Assembly: GCA_037043455.1 (NCBI GenBank)
Contig: JAWPHD010011187.1
Span: 22,249 to 86,248, forward strand
Source of the DNA: Cyrtodaria siliqua
Taxonomy: Eukaryota; Mollusca; Bivalvia; Adapedonta; Hiatellidae
Direction: 5' to 3'
DNA length: 64,000 nt
Below the pieces are notes generated by a model. It was not told the origin of the DNA. It did not search any database and saw nothing but the letters and a program-made list of their open reading frames with translations. Every line of letters begins with the position of its first letter. Position 1 is the first letter of the stretch. Positions 45,335 through 56,666 of the stretch are shown here, in pieces. The position numbers and the translations under genes were made by a program.

Positions 45335-45840
45335 CTAGGATGATTCCGAAATAAATTTGCCGCATCCCACTATTGGGATAAACATTATAATCAAGTTTAA
45401 TGAAAATCAAACCAGCGGTTATCAATATATGGCTGTGGACGGACAGAATTAAGCAAATGTTATCAAATAAAGGGCATTAACTCCGGCGTTTCTAAGACGA
45501 TTCCGAAATGAATTTGCCGCGTCACATCACACTATTGGGATAAACATTATAATGAAGTTTAATGAAAATCAAACAAGCGGTTATCAAGATATGGTTGTGG
45601 ACGGACAGAATTAAGCATTTTTTATCAATTAAAGGGCAATAACTCCGGCTTAACTATGGCGATTCCGGCAAAAGATAGGTGCGTGTCATCCCACTGTCAG
45701 GATGAACATTATTACCAAGTGTAATGAAAATCCAACCTGAAGTTATGAAGATATGGCTCCGGACGGACGGACGGATAGACTGACGGACGGAAGAATGGAA
45801 GTATGGACGGACGACGCCAAATTATATCGGGATAACAAGC
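45335..45840 (+). repeat. Tandem repeat, three units of about 160 bp, with GGACGGACG end
   Basis: The blocks CACTATTGGGATAAACATTA and TAAAGGGCATTAACTCCGG recur three times. The array closes with ACGGACGGACGGATAGACTG and TATCGGGATAACAAGCATAAA. Another bivalve tandem-core subfamily. Confidence 0.7.
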
Positions 45841-46307
45841 ATAAATAGTGAAAATAACAGAATAAAAATGGCTTTCAATCATTATTTTCTCAAAAATACA
45901 GGAGAAAATTGCTGGATTACAGGAATTTTACAGCCAAAGAGGAGAAAATCTGGGGCCGGATATCGGCCCCTTTTTATGAAGGAAAACAAACGTGAATACT
46001 TACAAGCCTTGATGGACGTTTTAAGAGCATCTCCTGTATCATGGTCAGCTTCACTTAGTGAACTCAAATTATGTTTGACCTGAAGTAAACAGTTACTAGC
46101 ATAATGTCAAATATGCTTGTTATTTTTTACACTTCTTTGCCATATTATCTAATACACTCCAACTAGAGCCCGAAACATTTACCCATTATTATTAGCTTGT
46201 TTTTCCCATGGCTTTATATTACTTTTCAGCGAGTAAAGAACTTCTTTTTTTTCCTTTCATCTAGAAGTTCATTCATATATAAATTTTGTTTATATAAATG
46301 CTGTTGA

Positions 46308-46483
46308 GGGCTATTCCATTAAAACATACATGAGACCAAGGGAAGGCACTTTTGAAATTGAACACCCACCCATAGATGCAAAATTGATTTTGAAGAACCA
46401 AATTTCAGAAAATAGGGTTCACCCATAGATGTTTATTGAATTGCCTTCCTGGGGTCCCTGGTATGTTTTAATGGAATAGTCCC
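46308..46483. mobile_element. 176-bp MITE with 21-bp inverted repeats
   Basis: GGGCTATTCCATTAAAACATA at the left and TATGTTTTAATGGAATAGTCCC at the right are reverse complements with one mismatch. The interior (GAACACCCACCCATAGATGC, AAATTTCAGAAAATAGGGTT) matches the interrupted copy at 35761-36047. Confidence 0.8.
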
Positions 46484-46601
46484 GATGTAAACATGTACAC
46501 ATATAGTCACACATGTTTAATCAATATGGTCTTGCAAATTTTGATATAAAAGCAATCAATCACAAGAATAAAACTGCATGCATTAATTTATTTTATCTTA
46601 C

Positions 46602-46650
46602 CTCTTCTGAGCACTCCCTTACAATGCTTACAATACTGCTTAACATATCT
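46602..46650 (-). CDS. IHO1-like protein, small exon (conserved N-terminal block)
   Basis: 49-base exon. Acceptor CTTTTCCAG, donor GAAGAG|GTAAGA, phase 2 in and phase 0 out. It reads (R)DMLSSIVSIVRECSEE. In vertebrate IHO1 a helix of the form ETLYNFVSNVRESI follows a Lys-rich helix at the same place. That is the pattern seen here across this exon and the preceding one. Confidence 0.65.
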
Positions 46651-46845
46651 CTGGAAAAGAAACAACGTATCCAATTATATAAGGGCACGAAAATCTCACT
46701 CGCCTGCTCGCCATCACGAGTGCTCATTGATGCAGGAGGAGTAGTAATACAGATAAATTCTTAATATTTATCAACTTGACGATTCAAATATTACGAAGGA
46801 TGAGTAATTCAGAAACAAAATGTTCTTCACTGTATGCAATAAAAT

Positions 46846-47040
46846 CAGCTCAAACTCCATGAGGGTTCGAATCCCACCAGCAGCTCAACTTGTAAGTGAG
46901 AAAGCAGCATTTCTTACGGATGGCCGGAGGTATACAATACTGGTCTGCCTCTACCACTAAAAAACGACTGTCATACATGGCATAAAATGTGGCATAAAAT
47001 GTGCTGGAAAGTAACAATAAACACCAATAATGCAAGTTCT
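46846..47040 (+). repeat. tRNA-derived SINE, 3' portion
   Basis: Starts in a B-box-like GGGTTCGAATCCCACCAGCA and continues through GGATGGCCGGAGGTATACAA and GGCATAAAATGTGCTGG. Its end lies about 14 bases from the exon at 47054, on the donor side. Confidence 0.6.
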
Positions 47041-47053
47041 GTCATTACTTCAC

Positions 47054-47262
47054 CTTTCATCCTTCTCTTTGGCTTTAGCTTTGTGACTGGTCACCTGCTG
47101 CAGGTAGCCGCCAGATGTGGCAGCTGGTTTTCTGGACTGGGGTAGCTGTGGTACATTTTGATTTTTGGACCTGTTGGATGGAATTTTGCTCTGACTGTTG
47201 GTCCTAAACAATGATGGCTTGGACATGTACTTCTCAAAAATTGGAACCCTTCTGCCTTGGGT
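47054..47262 (-). CDS. IHO1/CCDC36-like protein, conserved N-terminal exon
   Basis: 209-base exon. Acceptor ATTATATAG, donor GAAAG|GTGAAG, phase 0 in and phase 2 out. It reads TQGRRVPIFEKYMSKPSLFR, TNSQSKIPSNRSKNQNVPQL, PQSRKPAATSGGYLQQVTSH, KAKAKEKDE. The blocks PIFEKYMSKPSLF and LQQ..S.KAKAKEKDE, followed by the VSIVRE helix, line up with what I recall of human IHO1 (SIFTKYQTKPQLF, then LEQFEEKKKRAKDK). IHO1 (Mer2 family) is loaded on meiotic chromosome axes through HORMAD1 and recruits REC114-MEI4 for SPO11 breaks. This is the best evidence for the family. The assembled chain is about 890 residues, against about 590 in human. Confidence 0.68.
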
Positions 47263-47367
47263 CTATATAATGGATGGAAATAACAAAGATTACTGACCTA
47301 AAAAGTCCAACAAGATTAAATTTTTGCCCATTTTTAAAATTAGGGACATACGGCAATCTTAATTTGC

Positions 47368-47790
47368 TGAATTGAATTGGGGTTTTAAGGCGCACCAACA
47401 CATGAAAAGGTTATATGGCGCCTAATAGGCATGAACATGCCAGGCTCATCTTCCATGTACATCGAGATAAAATATGGAAAATGGGCCTAGAACCTTCACA
47501 CCCTGAACTGCAGAGTTGCTGCAAATTCTATCGTAGAAACTCCATTTACGCTGGAGCCACGTTATTGTTTTTCTGCCACTGCTCTTTTGATGCGAGCGAA
47601 ATAGCACCTGAAACAATGCAGGGATCATGATGAAGACCTTTAATGAACATGAACAAAAAATGATAAAATGAACATGATTTTGGGGGGATTCTACCCCTCT
47701 GCCTACCCCTCCAAAGGGATCTGCAGTGGCCCTATTCTTTGCCCCGTGACCAAACAGGGGCCCCCGGCAACCACACGGGCATAATTTGTT
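47368..47790 (+). mobile_element. 380-bp element copy with target-site duplication
   Basis: Full-length copy (TTGAATTGGGGTTTTAAGGC to CACACGGGC). It is flanked by AATTTGCTGAA on the left and AATTTGTTGAA on the right, an 11-base duplication with one difference. Confidence 0.75.
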
Positions 47791-48242
47791 GAAAACTCAC
47801 AGCGTTCTCGTTAGTTTTCCTATATAACTTGCAGTTGTTCAATCATTAATATTAATTGTAAGAATACTATAAAGCACATTATTTTTGCGTATTATTAACT
47901 GTTTATAATATTGCACCAATAAAATAGTTAAACCTATGGTAGAATAAGGCAAAAAAAGGGAAAAAATTCTAAATTTTATTTAATTATATGCAAGCAAGTT
48001 TAAAGTCAAAATGATAATCAAGATGCTAATTTTAATGCTTCAAGAGTGCCTACCGGTAGTCCCTTTAAAGGGACACATGGAAATTTTGATTTGGTGATGG
48101 CATCTCATTCGTTTTCCTAAATTAACTTGCATGTTTGCAAACCATTACTATTAGTTATTTGACTAGTTAAAAGAAAATTACTAACTGTTGATAATATATG
48201 CACCAATAATACATTAAACATTTGGTAGAATAATAAAGAAAA
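47791..48242. other. AT-rich intron sequence
   Basis: Between the 380-bp element and the next pearl-like element; no feature supported on either strand. Confidence 0.5.
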
Positions 48243-50632
48243 ACAAGAGGCCCAAGAGGGCCTGTGGACGCTCTACTGGCGTACATGGCTCTTATAATAT
48301 CAATGAAGCAAGTGACTGCTATTTATGTTTTCTTATAAGTTTCTAGCAAAAAACAGCTTTTTAACTAAATCAAAGGCCATAACTAAATAATCTGGTAAAG
48401 TTTGGTAATGATCAGATGAAAAATGAAGGCCCTACCGTATTAACGAGGCAAAATATAGCATTTTTAACTAAATCAAGAGCCATAACTCCTCTGTGACTGG
48501 TTTTCGAACTTGTCCGAGCTTTCATTGATATTAATTAACAATCTGTGCAAGTTTGGTAAAGATCAAATAATAAATGAAGGTCCTAGAGTGTTCACAAGGC
48601 TTAATATGGCATTTTCCAGCAAAACAAGGGCCATAACTCCGTTGAAATTATTTCGATCTTGCCGGTTTTTGAACTTGTTCGAGCTTTCATTGATATAAAG
48701 ACACTGGCAAAGTTAAGTAAAGATTCGATTAATATTGAAGGCCCTAGAGTGTTCACAAGGTAGGAAATAGCATTTTTCAGAAAAAACAAGGGCCATAACT
48801 CCAGTGTTAATGATCCGATTTAGCTGGTTTTCAAACTTGTTCGAGCTTTCATTGAAATTAACAATCTGTGCAAGTTTGGTAAAGATCAAATAATAAATGA
48901 AGGTGCTAGGGTGTTCACAAGGCAGAAAATGCCATTTTTCAGAAAAAACAAGGGCCATAACTCTGGTGTTAATGACCCAATTCAGCTGATTTTCGAACTT
49001 GTTCAAGCTATAATTGGTATTAACAATCTCTGCAAGTTTGGTAACGATCAAATAATAAATGAAGGTGCTAGAGCGTTCACAAGGCAGAAAATGGAAATTT
49101 TCAGAAAAAACAAGGGCCATAACTCCGGTGAAATTATTCCGATCTGGCTGGTTTTGAACTTGTCCGAGCTTTCATTGATATTAACAATCTGTGCAAGTTT
49201 GGTAAAGATCAAATAATAAATGAAGGTGCTCGAGTGGTCACAAGGCTTAATATGCCATTTTTCAGCAAAACAAGGGCCATAACTCCGGTGAAATTATTCC
49301 GATCTGGCTGGTTTTCGAACTTGTCCGAGCTTTAATTGGTATTAACAATCTCTGCAAGTTTGTTAAAGATCAAATAATAAATGAAGGTGCTAGAGCGTTC
49401 ACAAGGCAGAAAATGGAAATTTTCAGAAAAAACAAGGGCCATAACTCCGGTGAAATTATTCCGATCTGGCTGGTTTTCGAACTTGTCCGAGCTTTCATTA
49501 ATATTAACAATCTGTGCAAGTTTGGTAAAGATCAAATAATAAATGAAGGTGCTAGAGTGTTCACAAGGCGGAAAATGCCATTTTTCAGAAAAAACAAGGG
49601 CCATAACTCTGGTGTTACTGACCCAATTCAGCTGATTTTCGAACTTGTTCAAGCTATAATTAGTATTAACAATCTGTGCAAGTTTGGTAAAGATCAAATA
49701 ATAAATGAAGGTGCTAGAGTGTTCACAAGGCAGAAAATGCCATTTTTCAGAAAAAACAAGGGCCATAACTCTAGTGTTAATGACCCAATTCAGCTGATTT
49801 TCGAACTTGTTCAAGCTATACTTGGTATTAACAATCTCTGCAAGTTTGGTAACGATCAAATAATAAATGAAGGTGCTAGAGCGTTCACAAGGCAGAAAAA
49901 GGAAATTTTCAGAAAAAACAAGGGCCATAACTCCGGTGAAATTATTCCGATCGGGCTGGTTTTCGAACTTGTCCGAGCTTTCATTAATATTAACAATCTG
50001 TGCAAGTTTGGTAAAGATCAAATTATAAATGAAGGTGCTAGAGTGTTCACAAGGCAGAAAATGCCATTTTCCAGAAAAAACAAGGGCCATAACTCTGGTG
50101 TTACTTACCCAATTCAACTGATTTTCGAACTTGTTCAAGCTATAATTAGTATTAACAATCTGTGCAAGTTTGGTAATGATCAAATAATAAATGAAGGTGC
50201 TAGAGCGTTCACAAGGCAGAAAATAGCAATTTTCAGAAAAAACAAGGGCCATAACTCAGGTGTTACTGATCTGATTTGGCTGTTTTTCGAACTTGTCCGA
50301 GCTTTCATTGATATTAACAATCTGTGCAAGTTTGGTAAAGATCAAATAATAAATGAAGGTGCTAGAGTGGTCACAAGGCTTAATATGGCATTTTTCAGCA
50401 AAACAAGGGCCATAACTCCGGTGAAATTATTCCAATCTGGCTGGTTTTCGAACTTGTCCGAGCTTTCATTGATATTAACAACCTGTTAAAGTTTGGTAAA
50501 GATCGAATGAAAAATGAAGGCCCTATTGTGGTAACAAGACAAAAGTTAACGACGGACGACGGACGGACGGACGGACGACGGACAACTCGCCATCCCATAA
50601 GCTCTGCTGGCCTTCGGCCAGTAGAGCTAAAA
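48243..50632 (+). mobile_element. Pearl/HINE-like element with 162-bp core
   Basis: Left end ACAAGAGGCCCAAGAGGGCC...GCTCTACTGGC; right end hairpin CTGGCCTTCGGCCAG, TAGAG, CTAA (50627-50630). About 13 core units; spacing in the middle (49432, 49594, 49756, 49918) is exactly 162 bp. Because 162 is a multiple of three, long frames stay open on both strands (49413-50489 plus, 49332-50252 minus). These are by-products, not genes. Confidence 0.82.
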
Positions 50633-50920
50633 ATGAATTGAATTGAATTGGGGTTTTAAGGCGCACCAACACATGAAAAGGTTATATGGCGCCTAAAAGG
50701 CATGAACATGCCAGGCTCATCTTCCATGTACATCAAGATCAAATATGGAAAATGGGCCTAGAACCTTCTCACCCTGAACTGCAGAGTTGCTGCAAATTCT
50801 ATCGTAGAAACTCCATTTACGCTGGAGCCACGTTATTGTTTTTCTGCCACTGCTCTTTTGATGTGAGCGAGATAGCACCTGAAACAATGCAGGGATCATG
50901 ATGAAGACCTTTAATCATAT
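50633..50920 (+). mobile_element. 380-bp element, 3'-truncated
   Basis: TGAATTGAATTGGGGTTTTA to GATGAAGACCTTTAAT, then stops; the G-rich terminal third is missing. It sits directly between two pearl-like elements, abutting the CTAA end of the left one. Confidence 0.75.
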
Positions 50921-50927
50921 ACACTAA

Positions 50928-52344
50928 ACAAGAGGCCCAAGAGGGCCTGTGAACGCTCTACTGGCTGTTATACCATTGATGAATCGAGTCGTACTACATG
51001 GTGTCTAGAGTGTACACAAGGTTTTTCAAGTATTTGACCTAGTGACCTAGTTTTTGACCCCATGGGACCCATTTTCGAACTTGACCAAAATATAATTAAG
51101 ACAACATTTCGACAAAGTTTCATCAAGATCGGGTCAGAAATATGGCCTCTAGAGTGTACTAGTGACCTAGTTTTTGACCCTGTGTGACCCATTTTCGAAC
51201 TTTAGCAAGCTATAATTGAGACAAATATTCTGACAAAATTGCATCAAGATCGGGTCAAAAATATGGCCTCTAGAGTGTACACACGGTTTTTCCAAAGTTT
51301 GACCTAGTGACCTAGTTTTTAACACCATGTGACCCATTTTTGAACTTGACCAAGATATAATTAAGACAAACATTTTGACAAAGAGTGTACACAAGGTTTT
51401 TCCAATATTTGACCTAGTGACCTAGTTTTTAACCCCATGTGACCCATTTTCAAACTTGACCAAGATATAATTAAGGCAAACATTCTGACAAAGTTGCATT
51501 AAGCTTGGGTCAAAAATATGGCCTCTAGAGTGTACACAAGGTTTTTCCAATATTTGACCTAGTGACCTAGTTTTTAACTTCATGTGACCCATTTCCGAAC
51601 TTGATCAAGATATAATTAAGATAAACAATTTGACAAAATTTCATCAAGATTGGGTAACAAATATGACCTCTAGAGTGTACACAAGTTTTTTCAAGTATTT
51701 GACCTAGTGACCTAGTTTTTGACCCCACATGACCCATTTTTGAACTTGACCGAGATTTCATTGAGACAAACATTCTGACAAAGTTTCATCAAAATCGAGT
51801 CAAAAATATGGCCTCTAGAGTGTACACACGGTTTTTCCAAAGTTTGACCTAGTGACCTAGTTTTTAACACCATGTGACCCATTTTTGAACTTGACCAAGA
51901 TATAATTAAGACAAACATTTTGACAAAGTTTCATCAAAATTGGGTCAGAAATACGGCTTCTAGAGTGTACACAAGGTTTTTCAAGTATTTGACCTAGTGA
52001 CCTAGTTTTTAACCCCATGTGACCCATTTTTAAACTTGACCAAGATATAATTAAGACAAACATTCTGACAAAGTTGCATCAAGCTCGGATCAAAAATATG
52101 GCCTTTAGAGTGTACACAAGGTTTTTCCAATATTTGACCTAGTGACCTAGTTTTTGACCCCACATGACCCATTTTCGAACTTGACCGAGATTTCATTGAG
52201 ACAAACATTCTGACAAAGTTTCATGATGATTGCATCAGAAATGTGGCCTCTAGAGTGTACACAAGCAAAAGTTAATTGACGACGGACGACGGACAACACA
52301 CCATCCCATAAGCTCTGCTGGCCCTTGGCCAGTAGAGCTAAAAA
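50928..52344 (+). mobile_element. Pearl/HINE-like element with 145-bp core
   Basis: Left end ACAAGAGGCCCAAGAGGGCC with GCTCTACTGGC; right end hairpin CTGGCCCTTGGCCAG, TAGAG, CTAA (52338-52341). Eight to nine units with TTGACCTAGTGACCTAGTTT; successive units are 145 bp apart (for instance from 51567, 51712, 51857, 52002). A different core from the neighbouring element but the same termini. Confidence 0.82.
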
Positions 52345-52349
52345 AAAGA

Positions 52350-52510
52350 GATTTGTTTGTTTGTTTGGTGTTTCACATCATTTTCAACACATGCAAAGTT
52401 ATATGACGGTCGATTTTTTTGTGGTGGAGGCAGACCACCTACTTTTCCTGGGTAGAACAAGTACTGTACACCTCCCGCCATCCGTAGGAAAAAAAACCCA
52501 CAACTCTCGA
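52350..52510 (-). repeat. SINE tail, inverted copy
   Basis: Reverse complement of the GGATGGCGGGAGGTGTACAG...CCACCACAAAAAAATCGACC body seen at 10.1, 22.7 and 46.9 kb. Confidence 0.6.
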
Positions 52511-53202
52511 ATTTCTACTGTATTATGCTGCTGAATAGTATACATGGCTATATATTAGAAATTTCCGTTCAAAAAAAAAGGCTGAAGCTTCAAAGTTTCA
52601 TTATTGATATAATACTTGCTTGGCTCAAGCAGATGAGCTAACTTAGGGTGTACAATTTTGCTATCTCTTTACCAGTACATTAAATACAGTACTGAGATGG
52701 CTCAAATTCAAAGCAGCAGTTAAACATTTAGGAATTTCATGTTACAAAGTGTACTGTTTTTAAAAAGTCTACAGCAGCACAGCTAGCTGCAACCTTTTTT
52801 TTTACAAAAGAACTCGGGATTTCTCTGGAATACTGCATTAACAAACTGAGATACTACTTTAAGGAGGTTGGCTGGGAAAGGACGTAGTGCTGAGATTTTT
52901 TTAATTGATTTTAAAGCTTATTTGGTATCATTTAGATACAAAATTAGACGTCTTAGAAGAAGACATTGGTTTCTAAATCCAAAATTTCACACAAAAAAAA
53001 GAGGCAAAATAGAGTCAATGAACATTTTCAACAAACTAATTCATAACATTACAGTTATTGAATTTTCAATTACATATATACGTATCTTTCAAAACATACA
53101 CAAACAATTGTAATCTTCATTCACCTTTTTACTTTAAAAAGCAAAAATACCCCACCCACTTTAAAAAGAAATGTGTTTCGACTAAAATGATAATTCAAGA
53201 TA
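52511..53202. other. AT-rich intron sequence
   Basis: No supported feature. The short open frame at 52868-53113 is AT-biased chance sequence. Confidence 0.45.
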
Positions 53203-55386
53203 AAAAAAAGTATGTTCTAATTAATGCTCAGCTAGTTTAATACTTGCATATGACAATTAAGGTTCTATGACATTTCTTTCGAAACAAGTTAAAAGATATA
53301 TAGGTCATCAGGCTTCTCATGAAATTTTATTGAAAATTCTTTAAATTACACACATTTTGGAATTTTGACATGTTCACTGTAAAATACTGTACACACAATT
53401 TTGACAAAGAGATTGAATATAAAATTAGCTCAGTTTCTACTTTTATACATGTAGTCCACTATCTAATAACAAAAATCTTATTTTTTCTATAGCAAACAGG
53501 TAAATTCTACTCAGACCTACCCATACCCCCATACCCATATCCCCTATTTTCTTGATAACAAAAAATGGTCACAATGACGGAAAAAATAAAAATGTTTTTG
53601 CTTAAAATTGATATGTTACCATCTTAAATCATACATTATATCCATATATACTAGAATACTAAAAATGAAACAATTCTGTGAATAAAAAAATCTAATTCTT
53701 AAGACTTGAAAATGTCAAAACTTGCCCAACCAACATCCTTAAATGCTTGATACTACACGTAATTTCAAGATTGGTATATGTCCCTTTAAGTTTAGTTTAA
53801 ATTCATGCAACATTACAACAGTTACAAACAAATGCCTACTAACACCTCTTTTAATGGTATCAATAATATATATATAGAGCCCATGAGGGTATTGCCGACT
53901 ATGAGGGTATTGCCGTACATTTGCTTGATAAAGCCTTTAAGGAATAAAATGTATTTGTAGAAGGGTATACCTCATAGTATAGGTCATCTATATAAAGGGC
54001 ACATCCTTTTTTCATTCCCAACCCATGTTATACTTAGAAACAACACAACCACAGACACCACCAATATATTGAACACTTTTTATCAAATTGCTAATATTAC
54101 TGGTGTTTGATTTTAACTGAATAATTACTGCGTATCAGTTCGAATTGTTTCATCACTTTCTATTTTAAGTTATGCATGCACTGACTAATCAAGTGATGTA
54201 ATTTATATAATTCACTGGAATTCTACTTAATGAGTTGTCTTGGGTAGTCGGTATTACCCTCCTAATCACAGTGGTTGGGCAATACCCGAACATGAAAATA
54301 AATAAATCCATTAACCTATTTATTTCTTTTTGATTAAACTTGTTTGCACAAAAATTGCTTTTTTAGTATTAAAAGTGTTATATATAACTTAAACTAATTT
54401 AGATGACACCTTGTAAAATGTTTAATCCCTTGTTTGGGTCCCCAGAACTTTCTCAAAATAAATATTTGAAAAAAAAAAAACTCAAAAAAGCCCTTTCTTA
54501 AGCAATGATAAGCATGACGGTTAAACAAATGCTGGTAGAGCAGAATGTATACGATGACAATTAATAAACAGAAACAAAAGGAAGTGAAGCTAAATAAAAT
54601 AATCATCAGAAAAGGCTATAAAAGAAAGAAAACAGTTCTAACAGGAATGAGATGCAGAGATCAAGATGTTTAGCATGGCCGTCGTGGTTGATTCAGATGA
54701 GGCATAGTTGAACGAGGCACTAGCTACAAGTGATAAAGAGAGTATAAGGACCGCATGAAACCTGAAACTTTTATGAGACGTTCTTATTACAAGGGAAAAT
54801 TGTACGAGGCATTCCTATTTTAAGTGTATTAAGGAAGATATGGACTTGAAATAGCACGTTGTATAAATGGGAATATTGTTAAATATTGCTAAAACATATC
54901 ATCATACTCTGCACTCATTTTTGTTAAATTGATATTTCTGACACATTATTTAATAAACCAATAATTTGATTATCAAAAAAAAAAAATAATCTTTAATCAA
55001 GGCGTTTGTGGTGTTGTTGTTTTAAAGTAGACAAGTGTTTGGCAATACCCTCACTTAGTAGTCGGCAAAACCCTCACATGTTCGGCAATTGCCTCTTCAC
55101 ATCATTTCAAAAAAGGAGAGGTAACACAGGATTACAGATAGGAGATAACCTTCCTTATCACATGGTTGTGTTGCTTGATAATGCTGTAATCCACATATGT
55201 AACAAACATATTACTTTTATAGATAATTCTGTGAGTATTCAACAGTACCGGTATGCCCTAGGTGGTCGGTAATACCCTCCTACGCTCTATATAAATATAT
55301 ATCTTTAACTTGTTTCGAAAGAAATGTCATAAAACCTTGTCATATGCAAGTATTAAACTAGCTGAGCATTAGAACATACTTTTTTA
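53203..55386. mobile_element. 2.2-kb inverted-repeat element
   Basis: The arm AAAAAAAGTATGTTCTAATT...TTGCATATGACA...CATTTCTTTCGAAACAAGTT (53203-53303) is inverted at about 55300-55386. A second inverted pair inside (TATAGAGCCCATGAGGGTAT near 53875; ATACCCTCCTACGCTCTATA near 55272) is separated from the outer one on the left but adjacent on the right. Inside, short GAGGGTATTGCCG-type motifs recur in both orientations (53885-53915, 54249-54290, 55042-55100). No transposase frame. Probably a non-autonomous DNA transposon or foldback. Confidence 0.6.
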
Positions 55387-55394
55387 TATATATA

Positions 55395-56225
55395 GTTCAT
55401 CAGCGTGTGTTGTAGCTATCCTTTTTTAGGAAGTGAATGCATACACTTGATTTTTGTTTATCTCGTCATAGCTAGGTGCCCTGCCGTAGTTCGTCCGAAG
55501 GTTGTCTGTCCTTGGTAGTTCACAAATATTTCTCCCTATATATAATGCTGCTTTGTGAACGTGAATCTCTAACGAGATCCCAAATTTCGAAAGTTGCCGT
55601 AGTGAGTTCAAATTATCTCCCATCATTAATATATTGTATGCATCTATATGTTAAATGTGCCTCCAGACGAGTGGGTTATGATGTAGAGATACAGTTCATC
55701 AGCGTGTGTTGTAGCTATCCTTTTTTAGGAAGTGAATGCATACACTTGATTTCTGTGTATCTCGTCATAGCTGGGTGCCTGCCATAGTTCGTCCGAAGGT
55801 TGTCTGTCCTTGGTAGTTCACAAATATTTCTCCTATATATATAATTCTGCTTTGTGAACGTGAATCCCAAATTTCGAAAGTTGCCGTAGTGAGTTCAAAT
55901 TATCTCCCATCAATATATTTACTGAATTCACAGTATCCCCAAGATCCGGCAACTTTCATTGTCACTATCTCAATATAGCTGTGTGTGGTTGAATGCTTAA
56001 ATGTGGCCCACTCATATGAGCTATAATTGTATGTATGTATGCGTCTATATGTTAATTGTGCCTCCAGACAAGTGGGTTATGATGTAGAGATACAGTTCAT
56101 CAGCGTGTGTTGCAGCTATTCTTTTTTAGGAAGTGAATGCATTCGCTTGATTTCTGTGTATCTTGTCATAGCTAGGCGTCCTGCCGTAGTTCGTCCAAAG
56201 GTTGTCTGTCCTTGGTAGTTCACAA
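55395..56225 (+). repeat. Three direct copies of a segment of up to 300 bp
   Basis: TTCATCAGCGTGTGTTG...GCTATCCTTTTTTAGGAAGT...GGTTGTCTGTCCTTGGTAGT...CAAATATTTCTC starts at about 55397, 55695 and 56095. The first copy is full; the second has a short internal deletion and an unrelated stretch (55918-56040); the third ends in the microsatellite at 56231-56272. Confidence 0.75.
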
Positions 56226-56228
56226 ATA

Positions 56229-56230
<2 letters not shown>

Positions 56231-56272
<42 letters not shown>
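56231..56272 (+). repeat. (TC)n(TA)n microsatellite
   Basis: About 10 CT repeats followed by about 11 TA repeats, at the end of the third copy of the 300-bp segment. Confidence 0.85.
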
Positions 56273-56518
56273 GTCATATAAATGCATCATGAAACCACAT
56301 TTGAAAGATCATGGATATTAAGCACAATGGCTAATTAAATATTTAAATCAGCACTCAAGAAATGTTAGCAAAGATTTTCTATCTAATTAACACACTTCAT
56401 GTAAAAGTCTGTAAATATTTTGTATCTTATGACCTTAATTCAACGATAAACGAGGTTGAAGGAATATCCTTCATTTTTGAGGAAATGAAGCATTAAACAC
56501 ATCCAAACAAATTGATAC

Positions 56519-56666
56519 CTCAGAGTTAGATCCGGCAGAATACTGATCTGGTTGAGAGAAAAAATCCTGTGAACATTGCTGAGACATTTCACACTGTGTA
56601 TACTGGGCATTCTGCAGCTGGGAGAAGTCTCTGCTTGCATCACCATATCCACCTCTATCTTGTGAG
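56519..56666 (-). CDS. IHO1-like protein, first visible exon
   Basis: 148-base exon. Acceptor CCCTACAG, donor TCTGAG|GTATCA, phase 2 in and phase 0 out. It reads SQDRGGYGDASRDFSQLQNA, QYTQCEMSQQCSQDFFSQPD, QYSAGSNSE. The Ser/Gln/Phe-rich composition with DFSQLQN.QY..C and ending NSE is what I recall for the segment just after the start of vertebrate IHO1 (SSLSDSQF...ENSE). The exon enters in phase 2, so a start-codon exon must lie upstream; I found none between 56667 and 64000. Confidence 0.6.

Noticed and set aside
49413..50489. 358-codon plus-strand frame (and 306-codon minus-strand frame at 49332-50252)
   Set aside because: Both are by-products of the 162-bp tandem core of a non-coding mobile element.
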